A stretch of DNA of 53,126 nt from Dysgonamonadaceae bacterium. Lineage in GTDB: Bacteria > Bacteroidota > Bacteroidia > Bacteroidales > Azobacteroidaceae. The translations under genes were made by a program, and so were the position numbers. The stretch lies in contig JAIRMF010000079.1 of NCBI GenBank assembly GCA_031258895.1, positions 1 to 53,126 of the forward strand, given 5' to 3'. Numbering within the stretch: the first letter of the stretch is position 1; the number at the start of each line of letters is the position of its first letter. Shown piece by piece: positions 33,488 to 42,388 of the stretch. The notes beneath the pieces were generated by a model. It was not told the DNA's origin and searched no databases. It worked only from the letters and a program-made list of their open reading frames with translations.

Positions 33488-33561
33488 GCCTCTTTAGCTC
33501 AGCTGGCCAGAGCACGTGATTTGTAATCTCGGGGTCGTTGGTTCGAATCCGACAAGAGGCT
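33488..33561 (+). tRNA. tRNA-Thr (anticodon TGT)
   Basis: Acceptor stem GCCTCTT/AAGAGGC is fully paired. The D-arm GCTC...GAGC and the T-arm (GTTGG TTCGAAT CCGAC) are normal. The anticodon loop TTTGTAA reads TGT. The anticodon stem CGTGA/TCTCG has one T-T mismatch (29-41). Confidence 0.93.
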
Positions 33562-33598
33562 CTGATGAGTTTAAGATAAAAATAAAAGTATGAAAATA

Positions 33599-33681
33599 GG
33601 GCAGATACCAGAGTGGCCAAATGGGGCTGACTGTAACTCAGCTGGCTTACGCCTTCGGTGGTTCGAATCCATCTCTGCCCA
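33599..33681 (+). tRNA. tRNA-Tyr (anticodon GTA)
   Basis: Acceptor stem GGGCAGA/TCTGCCC is fully paired. The anticodon loop CTGTAAC reads GTA. A long variable arm (class II) is present, as expected for bacterial tRNA-Tyr. Discriminator base A. Confidence 0.95.
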
Positions 33682-33689
33682 CAAAACAA

Positions 33690-33762
33690 GCGGAAGTAGC
33701 TCAGTCGATAGAGCATTAGCCTTCCAAGCTGAGGGTCGCGGGTTTGAGTCCCGTCTTCCGCT
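33690..33762 (+). tRNA. tRNA-Gly (anticodon TCC)
   Basis: Acceptor stem GCGGAAG/CTTCCGC is fully paired. The anticodon loop CTTCCAA reads TCC. The T-arm loop is TTTGAGT. It starts nine bases after tRNA-Tyr. Confidence 0.95.
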
Positions 33763-33771
33763 CTCTCCGTC

Positions 33772-33843
<72 letters not shown>

Positions 33844-33949
33844 CAGAGGACGATTGAGAATGAGAAATGAAATGGTATTATTATAGTAAAGTTTTTCGGT
33901 ATCCGAAATCTAAAGAGTAAAAAATTATTCATCAAAAATAAAAAGCATT

Positions 33950-35137
33950 ATGGCAAAAGAACATTTTAACCGATCAAAACCCCATGTTAATATCGGTACG
34001 ATTGGTCACGTTGACCACGGTAAAACTACGCTGACGGCTGCTATCACTACCGTTCTGGCGAAACGGGGTCTCTCCGAAGTCCGTTCGTTTGATTCCATCG
34101 ACAACGCTCCGGAAGAAAAAGAACGCGGTATCACTATCAATACCGCTCACGTTGAATACGAAACGGCTAACCGTCACTACGCACACGTGGACTGCCCCGG
34201 TCACGCCGACTACGTAAAAAACATGGTGACAGGCGCCGCCCAAATGGATGGCGCTATCATCGTCGTGGCCGCTACCGACGGACCGATGCCTCAAACCCGC
34301 GAACATATACTGCTTGCGCGTCAGGTGAACGTTCCGAAACTTGTTGTCTTCATGAACAAAGTGGACATCGTTGATGATCCGGAAATGATTGAACTCGTCG
34401 AAATGGAGATGCGTGAACTGCTCGATTTTTACGAATTTGACGGTACAAAAACTCCTATCATTCAAGGCTCCGCGCTTGGTGCATTGAACGGCGACCCGAA
34501 ATGGGAAGAAAAAATTGTCGAACTCATGGATGCGGTCGATACATGGATTGATCTCCCTGTCCGTGACGTTGATAAACCGTTCCTGATGCCTGTCGAAGAT
34601 GTGTTTTCGATAACAGGCCGCGGTACCGTAGCGACGGGTCGTATCGAAACCGGTATCATCAAAACAAGTGAAGAAGTTCAAATTATAGGTCTCGGTTCGG
34701 ATGGAAGAAAATCGGTCGTTACCGGCGTAGAAATGTTCCGGAAGATACTTGACGAGGGACAGGCAGGCGACAATGTGGGTTTGCTCCTCCGCGGAATAGA
34801 TAAGGACGAGGTAAAACGCGGTATGGTTATCACTCACCCGGGTAAGGTTAAACCGCATACTTCTTTCAAATCCTCCGTTTATATCCTGAAAAAAGAAGAA
34901 GGCGGTAGACACACTCCGTTCCACAACAAGTACCGTCCACAATTCTATATCCGCACACTTGACGTTACAGGCGAAATCACACTGCCGGAGGGAACTGAAA
35001 TGGTTATGCCGGGTGACAACCTTGAAATCAGAGTTGACCTGATCTATCCCGTAGCATGCAGCGAAGGTCTTCGTTTCGCTATCCGTGAAGGCGGTCGTAC
35101 CGTGGGTTCCGGTCAGATTACAGAAATTATAGATTAA
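33950..35137 (+). CDS. tuf: translation elongation factor Tu
   Basis: 395 aa GTPase that delivers aminoacyl-tRNA to the ribosome. The G motifs are GHVDHGKTT (G1), the ERGITINTAHVEYE switch region, DCPGHADYVKNM (G3), NKVD (G4) and SAL (G5). Domains 2 and 3 follow, ending GRTVGSGQITEIID. It lies between the four-tRNA cluster and tRNA-Trp, the standard Bacteroidota arrangement. A large antisense open frame covering most of it is a shadow of its codon use. Confidence 0.99.
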   Translation: MAKEHFNRSKPHVNIGTIGHVDHGKTTLTAAITTVLAKRGLSEVRSFDSIDNAPEEKERGITINTAHVEYETANRHYAHVDCPGHADYVKNMVTGAAQMDGAIIVVAATDGPMPQTREHILLARQVNVPKLVVFMNKVDIVDDPEMIELVEMEMRELLDFYEFDGTKTPIIQGSALGALNGDPKWEEKIVELMDAVDTWIDLPVRDVDKPFLMPVEDVFSITGRGTVATGRIETGIIKTSEEVQIIGLGSDGRKSVVTGVEMFRKILDEGQAGDNVGLLLRGIDKDEVKRGMVITHPGKVKPHTSFKSSVYILKKEEGGRHTPFHNKYRPQFYIRTLDVTGEITLPEGTEMVMPGDNLEIRVDLIYPVACSEGLRFAIREGGRTVGSGQITEIID

Positions 35138-35193
35138 AGTTAAAATTGATAGTTGAGAGTGAAATAGTTTTCAACTATCAATTTAACAAACAC

Positions 35194-35266
35194 ACGGGTT
35201 TAGCTCAGTTGGTAGAGCGACGGTCTCCAAAACCGTAAGTCGAGAGTTCAAGTCTTTCAACCCGTG
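35194..35266 (+). tRNA. tRNA-Trp (anticodon CCA)
   Basis: Acceptor stem ACGGGTT/AACCCGT and anticodon stem ACGGT/ACCGT are fully paired. The loop CTCCAAA reads CCA. Discriminator G. Located between tuf and secE. Confidence 0.96.
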
Positions 35267-35289
35267 CATAATAAAAAATTACGATCATC

Positions 35290-35493
35290 ATGGGTTTTTT
35301 TCGCAAAATAGGTGATTACTTTAAAGAGTCTTATAACGAGCTTGTACATAAGGTCCACTGGCCTACCCAGCAGGAATTGTCAAGTAGCACAATTGTGGTT
35401 ATGTCCGCTTCCCTTATCTTCGCGATTGTGATATTTGCAATAGACTTTGTGTTTGAAAGCGCCGTTAAGTTTTTTTACTCCAATATCTTTTAA
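35290..35493 (+). CDS. secE: preprotein translocase subunit SecE
   Basis: 67 aa. A short amphipathic N-terminal helix with the conserved ELVHKVHWPTQQEL segment precedes a single membrane helix (about 38-60, TIVVMSASLIFAIVIFAIDF). SecE clamps SecY in the inner-membrane translocon. The size and single-helix form are standard outside Proteobacteria. nusG starts 10 bases after the stop. Confidence 0.95.
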   Translation: MGFFRKIGDYFKESYNELVHKVHWPTQQELSSSTIVVMSASLIFAIVIFAIDFVFESAVKFFYSNIF

Positions 35494-35503
35494 TTAGGCA
35501 ATA

Positions 35504-36052
35504 ATGTCGGAAGAAATAAAAGAAAAAAAATTTTACGTTCTGCGAGCCATCAGTGGTAAGGAGAATAAAGTAAAGGAGTATCTTGAAGTAAACCTCAGAC
35601 AGTCGGAATTGAAAGATTATATATCCCAAGTTCTGATTCCTACGGAAAAAGTTGTGCAGCAACGGGTCGGAAAGAAGGTAATCAAAGAACGTGCCTATCT
35701 TCCCGGCTATATAATTGTAGAATGTATCCTTGTAGGTGAAGTCTTTCATTACCTGAAAAATATTAACTATGTTATCGGATTCCTCGGTGGAAATGATCCT
35801 CAGCCACTGAAATCGTCGGAAGTGGCCCGAATACTCGGCAAAGTCGATGAGTTGCAGGATCAGCCGGAAGAACTTGATGTTCAGTTTATGGTTGGAGAAA
35901 CGATAAAAGTTATAACGGGTCCGTTCAGTGGTTTCTTTGGTGAAATTAAAGAAGTCAATCCCGAAAAACGGAAAATGACGGCGATTGTGAAAATATTTGG
36001 TCGTGGGGCACTCATAGAGTTGGGCTATTTACAGGTTGAGAAAGAGGCTTAG
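35504..36052 (+). CDS. nusG: transcription termination/antitermination factor NusG
   Basis: 182 aa. The NGN domain (FYVLRAISGKENKVKEYLE, ERAYLPGYIIVE, NYVIGFLGG) is followed by a KOW domain (about 125-180, GETIKVITGPFSGFFGEIKEV). NusG binds RNA polymerase, suppresses or promotes pausing, and couples transcription to translation. It sits in the conserved secE-nusG-rplK order. Confidence 0.97.
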   Translation: MSEEIKEKKFYVLRAISGKENKVKEYLEVNLRQSELKDYISQVLIPTEKVVQQRVGKKVIKERAYLPGYIIVECILVGEVFHYLKNINYVIGFLGGNDPQPLKSSEVARILGKVDELQDQPEELDVQFMVGETIKVITGPFSGFFGEIKEVNPEKRKMTAIVKIFGRGALIELGYLQVEKEA

Positions 36053-36127
36053 GAGATTAGGTTACGATAATCGACGACGGTCGTTTTTCTCGTTTTTTGT
36101 GTTGATTAACTAAATTATTTTTATAAG

Positions 36128-36568
36128 ATGGCAAAAGAAATTGCTGGACAATTAAAGTTACAGATTAAAGGTGGAGCTGCAAATCCTTCGCCGCCTATAG
36201 GGCCTGCGTTGGGTTCGAAAGGTATCAATATTATGGAGTTCTGCAAGCAATTTAATGCCAGAACCCAGGAGAAGGCAGGGAAGATATTGCCTGTGGTAAT
36301 TACCTATTATGCCGATAAGTCGTTTGATTTTGTTGTCAAAAATCCGCCTGTTGCTGTCCAATTGTTGGAAGCGAGCAAGCAGAAAAACGGTTCGGCCGAA
36401 CCTAACCGCCGCAAAATTGCTGAAATAACGGAGGAACAAGTGAAGGCTATAGCGGAAGACAAAATGAACGATCTTAACTGTTTTACCGTCGATTCCGCTA
36501 CACGCATGGTAGCTGGTACGGCCCGTAGTATGGGTATAACCATCAAAGAGAATTCTCTTGCTAATTAA
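36128..36568 (+). CDS. rplK: 50S ribosomal protein L11
   Basis: 146 aa. The N-terminal domain contains GAANPSPPIGPALGSKGINI, the thiostrepton-region proline-rich motif. The C-terminal rRNA-binding domain contains FTVDSATRMVAGTARSMGI. It forms part of the GTPase-associated centre with L10 and L12. A 75-base gap separates it from nusG and includes a small GC-rich hairpin with a T-run near 36072-36088. rplA starts 17 bases downstream. Confidence 0.98.
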   Translation: MAKEIAGQLKLQIKGGAANPSPPIGPALGSKGINIMEFCKQFNARTQEKAGKILPVVITYYADKSFDFVVKNPPVAVQLLEASKQKNGSAEPNRRKIAEITEEQVKAIAEDKMNDLNCFTVDSATRMVAGTARSMGITIKENSLAN

Positions 36569-36585
36569 TTTAACCGCTTGGAGAT

Positions 36586-37284
36586 ATGAGTAAACTTACA
36601 AAAAATCAGAAGTTGGCTTTAAACAAGTTTGAAGCAGGAAAAATATATACGCTGAAAGAAGCATCGACGTTGGTGAAAGAAATAACCACCACCAAATTCG
36701 ATGCATCAGTCGATATAGACGTTCGTCTCGGCGTTGACCCCCGTAAGGCAAACCAAATGGTGAGAGGCGTGGTTTCACTGCCTCATGGAACAGGGAAACA
36801 AGTCAGGGTTCTTGTGTTAACTAATCCGGATCAGGAAATGGCAGCTAAAGAAGCAGGCGCCGATTACGTTGGTCTTGATGAATATATCGAAAAAATCAAG
36901 AGTGGGTGGACCGATATCGATGTGATCATAACACATCCCGCGATTATGGGGAAAATCGGCGCTCTCGGTCGTATACTCGGCCCTCGAGGACTTATGCCCA
37001 ATCCCAAGAGCGGAACGGTTACCAACGATGTAGCGACCGCCGTTAAGGAAGTGAAACAAGGTAAGATTGACTTCAAAGTCGACAAAGTTGGCATAGTTCA
37101 CACTTCCATTGGTAAAATTTTCTTCACGCCGGAGCAAATTCACGACAACGCGAAGGAATTTATCAATGCTCTCGTTAAGCTCAAACCAGCAGCGTCTAAG
37201 GGTACCTATATGAAGAGTATTTTCCTTTCAAGCACGATGAGTCCGGGTCTGAAAATTGATCCTAAATCAGTAGATGAAATCTAA
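36586..37284 (+). CDS. rplA: 50S ribosomal protein L1
   Basis: 232 aa, the normal length. Family motifs include FDASVDIDVRLGVDPRKANQ (read in two parts), LPHGTGKQVRVLV and GRILGPRGLMPNPKSGTVT. L1 forms the L1 stalk and in many bacteria represses translation of its own rplK-rplA mRNA. No L1-site mimic was identified here. Confidence 0.98.
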   Translation: MSKLTKNQKLALNKFEAGKIYTLKEASTLVKEITTTKFDASVDIDVRLGVDPRKANQMVRGVVSLPHGTGKQVRVLVLTNPDQEMAAKEAGADYVGLDEYIEKIKSGWTDIDVIITHPAIMGKIGALGRILGPRGLMPNPKSGTVTNDVATAVKEVKQGKIDFKVDKVGIVHTSIGKIFFTPEQIHDNAKEFINALVKLKPAASKGTYMKSIFLSSTMSPGLKIDPKSVDEI

Positions 37285-37302
37285 AAAAGAGAAATTTAAA
37301 GT

Positions 37303-37818
37303 ATGAAAAAGGAAGACAAATCGACCGTAATAGGACAAATTGCCGCTACTATCGGGGAATATCCCCACTTTTACCTGACCGATATTGCTACGTTAAATGC
37401 AAGCGATACGAGTAGCATTAGAAGGGAATGTTTCAAAGGGAATATTAAACTTGTTGTTGTAAAAAACACCTTGTTTAAAAAAGCTCTGGAACAGGTAGGA
37501 GGTGATTTCTCTCAACTCGACGTTGCACTGAAAGGTAACACGGCAGTCATGTTCTCAGATAACGCTAATGCCCCTGCAAAACTGATTAAGTCGTTTTCAA
37601 AAGGGAAAGATTTCCCTAAGTTGAAAGCAGCTTATGTTCAGGAAGGGTTCTACATAGGAGAGGAAAACCTCAATATCCTGATTTCCATCAAGAGTAAGAA
37701 AGAACTTATTGGCGATGTTATTGCACTATTGCAATCACCCGTCAAGAATGTCATCTCTGCTCTTTCTTCGGGTGGACAAACCATCCACGGCGTATTGAAA
37801 ACGCTTATTGACAGATAA
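37303..37818 (+). CDS. rplJ: 50S ribosomal protein L10
   Basis: 171 aa. The N-terminal rRNA-binding domain (FYLTDIATLNASDTSSIRR, KLVVVKNTLFKKAL, LKGNTAVMFSD) is followed by a helical C-terminus that carries L12 dimers. In many bacteria L10 with L12 controls its own mRNA. 18 bases after rplA. Confidence 0.97.
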   Translation: MKKEDKSTVIGQIAATIGEYPHFYLTDIATLNASDTSSIRRECFKGNIKLVVVKNTLFKKALEQVGGDFSQLDVALKGNTAVMFSDNANAPAKLIKSFSKGKDFPKLKAAYVQEGFYIGEENLNILISIKSKKELIGDVIALLQSPVKNVISALSSGGQTIHGVLKTLIDR

Positions 37819-37854
37819 TTAAAAAATAAATTAAAAATTAAAAATTTATACATC

Positions 37855-38238
37855 ATGGCAGATTTAAAAGCTTTTGCTGAACAATTAGTGAACCTAACCG
37901 TTAAAGAAGTTAACGAACTTACTGAAATTCTGAAAACAGAATATGGGATAGAACCTGCTGCAGCTACTGTTGCTGTCGCTGCTGGCGCTTCGGCCGGAGA
38001 TGCCGCTACCGAAGCGGCAGTCGAAAAAACGTCGTTTGACGTTGTACTCAAAAGTGTGGGTGCAAACAAATTGACTGTTGTTAAAGCTGTTAAGGAATTG
38101 ACTGGTCTTGGTCTGAAAGAAGCTAAAGATTTGGTTGACGGCGCACCGTCGGCAATCAAAGAAGGCATATCCAAAGACGAAGCCGAAGCTCTTAAAAAAT
38201 CGTTGGAAGAAGCCGGAGCAGAAATTGAACTCAAATAA
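37855..38238 (+). CDS. rplL: 50S ribosomal protein L7/L12
   Basis: 127 aa. The N-terminal dimerisation helices (FAEQLVNLTVKEVNELTEIL) are followed by an Ala-rich hinge (about 40-60) and the globular C-terminal domain (KTSFDVVLKSVGANKLTVVK; GLGLKEAKDLVDGAP). It recruits translational GTPases. A strong hairpin lies in the gap to rpoB. Confidence 0.98.
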   Translation: MADLKAFAEQLVNLTVKEVNELTEILKTEYGIEPAAATVAVAAGASAGDAATEAAVEKTSFDVVLKSVGANKLTVVKAVKELTGLGLKEAKDLVDGAPSAIKEGISKDEAEALKKSLEEAGAEIELK

Positions 38239-38260
38239 TTATTTCTGTATCCCGTTTTTT

Positions 38261-38298
38261 GGTTAGGAATCTTCGCCAAGAAGATTCTTAACCTTTTG
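38261..38298 (+). terminator. attenuator-like hairpin between rplL and rpoB
   Basis: 38261-38274 pairs with 38280-38293 to give a 14-bp stem with one G-T pair and a five-base loop, followed by TTTT. The position matches the partial terminator between rplL and rpoB known in E. coli, so it probably lowers rpoBC expression relative to the ribosomal genes. Confidence 0.7.
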
Positions 38299-38349
38299 CG
38301 TGTTTTGTTAGATATAAGATATTTTCATCCCAAAATAATTTTACGATAA

Positions 38350-41300
38350 GTGTCTGCAAATATGAAAAAGACCAGTCAGAGAATTAACTTTGCTTCGGCA
38401 AAGAAACCGTATGATTATCCGGACTTCCTCGAAGTTCAGCTGAAATCATTTCAGGACTTCCTACAATTGGATACTCCCACCGAAAAGAGAAAAAACGAGG
38501 GATTGTACAGAGTGTTTGCCGAAAATTTTCCCATCTCGGATACACGAAATAATTTCGTACTCGAATTTCTTGATTATTATATCGATCCGCCTCGCTACAC
38601 AATTGAAGAATGCCTCGAACGTGGTTTGACTTACAACGTACCGATGAAAGCCAAACTGAAATTGTACTGCACCGATCCCGATCACGAAGACTTCGACACC
38701 GTAGTTCAAGACGTTTTCCTCGGGCCTATCCCATACATGACTAAAAAGGGAACTTTCGTCATTAACGGCGCGGAACGTGTGATTGTTTCCCAACTTCACC
38801 GTTCACCAGGAGTATTCTTCGGCCAAAGTCTCCACTCCAACGGTACTAAACTCTATTCCGCCAGAGTCATACCGTTCAAAGGCTCGTGGATAGAATTTGC
38901 AACCGACATAAACAACGTGATGTATGCTTATATCGACCGAAAGAAAAAATTGCCGGTTACAACCTTACTGCGCGCTATTGGATTTGAATCGGACAAGAAT
39001 ATCCTGGAAATATTCAACCTTGCTGAAGAAATAAAAGTAAACAATACCAATCTCAAAAAAGTTATTGGTCGCAAACTCGCCGCTCGTGTGCTGCGTACAT
39101 GGATAGAAGATTTTGTAGATGAGGATACGGGAGAAGTTGTTTCAATTGAACGAAATGAAGTGCTTATAGATCGCGAAACAATGATTCAACAGGAACATAT
39201 AAAGGCAATCATTGACTCAGGTGTACAAACCGTACTTCTCCACCGTGAAGACCAGAATTTATCGGATTACGCCATCATTTACAACACTTTACAGAAAGAT
39301 CCAACAAACTCCGAACGTGACGCCGTGATCTACATCTACCGTCAGTTGCGTAGTGCGGATCCTACCGATGATGCATCGGCACGTGAAGTGATTCAGAATC
39401 TATTCTTTTCGGAAAAACGTTATGATTTAGGCGAAGTAGGTCGTTACCGTATAAACAAAAAATTAGGTCTCACCACTTCAATGGAAGTGAAAGTGCTTAC
39501 TAAGGAAGATATTATAGAAATCATAAAGTACCTCATAGAACTGATTAATTCAAAGGCAAATGTAGATGACATCGATCATTTAAGTAATCGGCGCGTCCGC
39601 ACTGTAGGAGAACAGCTATATAATCAATTTGGTGTAGGTCTTGCACGTATGGCACGCACTATCCGCGAACGCATGAATGTTCGCGACAATGAGGTGTTTA
39701 CTCCTATCGATCTTATAAATGCAAAAACCATTTCATCGGTCATAAATTCTTTCTTCGGAACAAACCCGCTATCGCAATTTATGGACCAAACCAATCCTCT
39801 GGCGGAAATTACTAACAAACGCCGTATGTCTGCGCTAGGACCCGGTGGTCTTTCTCGTGAGCGAGCAGGATTCGAAGTCCGCGACGTGCATTATACTCAC
39901 TATGGGCGTCTTTGCCCAATTGAAACCCCTGAAGGTCCAAATATTGGCCTCATTTCCTCGCTCTGTGTTTATGCGAAAATAGACAAACTTGGATTTATTG
40001 AGACTCCTTATCGCAAAGTCAGCAACAAAAAAGTTGACCTTACCGAAGAAGGCATAGTGTATATGACGGCAGAGGAAGAAGAAGGCAAAATTATCGGACA
40101 AGGCAACGCACCTCTCGACGATGACGGATATTTTATCCGTCCCCGTGTTAAGGCTCGACGTGATACCGATTATCCTATTGTTACGCCTACGGAGGTAGAA
40201 CTGATGGACGTTTCGCCCACGCAAATAGCATCCATTGCCGCTTCTTTGATTCCGTTCCTCGAACATGATGACGCCAACCGAGCTTTGATGGGTTCAAACA
40301 TGATGAGACAGGCAGTTCCGTTACTTAATCCCGAAGCCCCAATTGTTGGTACCGGTATCGAAGATCAGTTGATAAAAGATTCGCGCACACAAATTGCAGC
40401 AGAAGGAGACGGTAAAGTAGTCTACGTTGATGCTACCCGAATCGAAATTGAGTATGATCGTACAGAAGAACAGGATTTTGTAAGTTTCGATTCTGCCGTG
40501 AAAGTTTACAATATTCCAAAATTCAGGAAAACCAATCAGAACACGACCATTGATTTACACCCTATAATCAGGAACGGAGAGCGGGTTGAAAAAGGTCAGA
40601 TACTTACAGAAGGTTATTCGTCTCAGAATGGAGAACTCGCACTCGGTAAAAACCTGAAAGTAGCGTTTATGCCTTGGAAAGGCTACAACTACGAAGATGC
40701 TATCGTAATCAGTGAGCGTGTTGTTCGCGAAGATATTTTTACTTCCATTCACATAGACGAATATATGCTCGAGGTGCGTGAAACCAAACGTGGCAATGAA
40801 GAATTGACTTCCGATATTCCAAATGTCAGTGAAGATGCTACTCGAAACCTTGACGAAAACGGTCTTATCTGCATCGGCGCTCGTGTTGAGCCTGGAGATA
40901 TACTTATTGGAAAAATTACTCCGAAGGGTGAATCAGACCCATCGCCAGAAGAAAAATTGCTCCGTGCCATTTTTGGGGAAAAAGCTGGCGATGTGAAAGA
41001 CGCATCTCTGAAAGCATCACCTTCTCTACGTGGTGTGGTCATAGGTCGTAGTCTCTTCTCGAAAGCAGGCGCTAGAAGCAAAGATAGGAAAAGCCGACTC
41101 TCAGAAAAGGCAAAACTACCACAACTCGACGAAATATTCGAGAAAAAAGTATCAGCACTTCGTGAAGTGCTAATAGACAAGATACTGAAGCTAACTGAAG
41201 GAAAGGTTTCGCAGGGAGTGAAGGATTATATGGGAGTTGAAATTATCACTAAGGGTACAAAATTTACCCGCGAAGAATTGAACAGAATTAATTTCAACGA

Positions 41301-42177
41301 AGTGCAGTTGTCTAAATGGACACTAGATCAAGCTAAAAATGCATTAATTCGCGACATAGTAATCAATTACCTGAAACGTTACAAAGAATACGACGCAGAA
41401 CTTCGCCGCCAGAAATTCGATTTGCAGATTGGCGACGAACTTCCTGCCGGTATAATTCAAATGGCGAAAGTTTACATTGCGAAGAAACGTAAACTGCAGG
41501 TTGGAGACAAGATGGCAGGACGTCACGGAAACAAAGGTATAGTCTCGCGTATCGTGCGGGACGAAGATATGCCTTTCCTTGAAGATGGGACTATAGTCGA
41601 TATAGTTCTCAATCCTCTTGGCGTGCCTTCTCGTATGAACCTCGGACAAATTTTTGAGACCGTATTAGGTTGGGCGGGACGTAATCTCGATCTAAATTTC
41701 GCCACACCAATCTTTGATGGAGCATCGCTTGACGATCTCAATGAATGGACAGACAAGGCAGGTATTCCACGATATGGTAAGACATACATCTATGACGGAC
41801 ACACCGGTGAACGTTTCGATCAACCGGCTACTGTAGGCGTGATTTATATGCTAAAACTCGGGCACATGGTGGATGACAAGATGCACGCACGCTCCATAGG
41901 CCCATACTCGCTTATTACACAACAGCCACTCGGTGGTAAGGCGCAGTTCGGTGGTCAGCGTTTTGGTGAAATGGAAGTGTGGGCGCTTGAAGCATTTGGG
42001 GCTTCATATATCTTGCAGGAAATTTTGACCATCAAATCGGATGATGTTATCGGTCGCTCGAAAGCTTATGAGGCGATCGTTAAAGGTGATCCGATGCCAT
42101 CTGCGGGTGTTCCCGAATCATTGAATGTACTGTTGCATGAAATGAGAGGACTTGGTTTAAGTATAACTTTTGATTAA
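38350..42177 (+). CDS. rpoB: RNA polymerase beta subunit
   Basis: 1275 aa. Conserved blocks include LEVQLKSFQDFLQLDTP, IPFKGSWIEFATDINN, SALGPGGLSRERAGFEVRD, LCPIETPEGPNIGLISSL, MPWKGYNYEDAIVISERV, GKITPKGESDPSPEEKLLRA, GDKMAGRHGNKGIVSRI and GQRFGEMEVWALEAFGA. The GTG start at 38350 gives MSAN..., similar to Bacteroides RpoB; ATG at 38362 is an alternative. In the rifampicin region the sequence reads LSQFMDQTNPLAEITNKRR, with Asn (codon 39814-39816) at the place of E. coli His526, a well-known resistance position. It is followed by an unusually long gap to rpoC. Confidence 0.99.
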   Translation: MSANMKKTSQRINFASAKKPYDYPDFLEVQLKSFQDFLQLDTPTEKRKNEGLYRVFAENFPISDTRNNFVLEFLDYYIDPPRYTIEECLERGLTYNVPMKAKLKLYCTDPDHEDFDTVVQDVFLGPIPYMTKKGTFVINGAERVIVSQLHRSPGVFFGQSLHSNGTKLYSARVIPFKGSWIEFATDINNVMYAYIDRKKKLPVTTLLRAIGFESDKNILEIFNLAEEIKVNNTNLKKVIGRKLAARVLRTWIEDFVDEDTGEVVSIERNEVLIDRETMIQQEHIKAIIDSGVQTVLLHREDQNLSDYAIIYNTLQKDPTNSERDAVIYIYRQLRSADPTDDASAREVIQNLFFSEKRYDLGEVGRYRINKKLGLTTSMEVKVLTKEDIIEIIKYLIELINSKANVDDIDHLSNRRVRTVGEQLYNQFGVGLARMARTIRERMNVRDNEVFTPIDLINAKTISSVINSFFGTNPLSQFMDQTNPLAEITNKRRMSALGPGGLSRERAGFEVRDVHYTHYGRLCPIETPEGPNIGLISSLCVYAKIDKLGFIETPYRKVSNKKVDLTEEGIVYMTAEEEEGKIIGQGNAPLDDDGYFIRPRVKARRDTDYPIVTPTEVELMDVSPTQIASIAASLIPFLEHDDANRALMGSNMMRQAVPLLNPEAPIVGTGIEDQLIKDSRTQIAAEGDGKVVYVDATRIEIEYDRTEEQDFVSFDSAVKVYNIPKFRKTNQNTTIDLHPIIRNGERVEKGQILTEGYSSQNGELALGKNLKVAFMPWKGYNYEDAIVISERVVREDIFTSIHIDEYMLEVRETKRGNEELTSDIPNVSEDATRNLDENGLICIGARVEPGDILIGKITPKGESDPSPEEKLLRAIFGEKAGDVKDASLKASPSLRGVVIGRSLFSKAGARSKDRKSRLSEKAKLPQLDEIFEKKVSALREVLIDKILKLTEGKVSQGVKDYMGVEIITKGTKFTREELNRINFNEVQLSKWTLDQAKNALIRDIVINYLKRYKEYDAELRRQKFDLQIGDELPAGIIQMAKVYIAKKRKLQVGDKMAGRHGNKGIVSRIVRDEDMPFLEDGTIVDIVLNPLGVPSRMNLGQIFETVLGWAGRNLDLNFATPIFDGASLDDLNEWTDKAGIPRYGKTYIYDGHTGERFDQPATVGVIYMLKLGHMVDDKMHARSIGPYSLITQQPLGGKAQFGGQRFGEMEVWALEAFGASYILQEILTIKSDDVIGRSKAYEAIVKGDPMPSAGVPESLNVLLHEMRGLGLSITFD

Positions 42178-42216
42178 GAATGTTTAAACATAGCAAGTAT
42201 TAAAGTCTTTAACTCC

Positions 42217-42253
42217 TCCAAAACACAGAGAGACAAAACTCTTGTGTTTTGGA
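42217..42253 (+). repeat. hairpin in rpoB-rpoC spacer (first)
   Basis: TCCAAAACACA (42217-42227) and TGTGTTTTGGA (42243-42253) form a perfect 11-bp stem. AGAG/CTCT inside can extend it with a one-base shift. It lies 40 bases after the rpoB stop. No T-tract follows, so it may be an RNA processing or stability element. Confidence 0.6.
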
Positions 42254-42361
42254 ATTTAAAGAGGCTGATTCTGATTGTTGTAAAGTAAAATTAAGAGTAT
42301 TTATTTCTAGATTAGTTCAAAAATTTACAGACAGTAGTTTTGGTGATATTTGCTTCAATGT

Positions 42362-42388
42362 GGACAAAGGTATATTGGCCCTTTGTCC
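42362..42388 (+). repeat. hairpin in rpoB-rpoC spacer (second)
   Basis: GGACAAAGG (42362-42370) and CCTTTGTCC (42380-42388) pair perfectly around the nine-base loop TATATTGGC. Confidence 0.6.

Noticed and set aside
33411..33716. Minus-strand open frame over the tRNA cluster
   Set aside because: It is a translation of tRNA genes in reverse, a well-known annotation artefact.
33974..34942. Long antisense open frame (322 codons) opposite tuf
   Set aside because: It is entirely opposite the EF-Tu coding sequence and shows no protein family features. Long antisense frames are common opposite strongly codon-biased genes.
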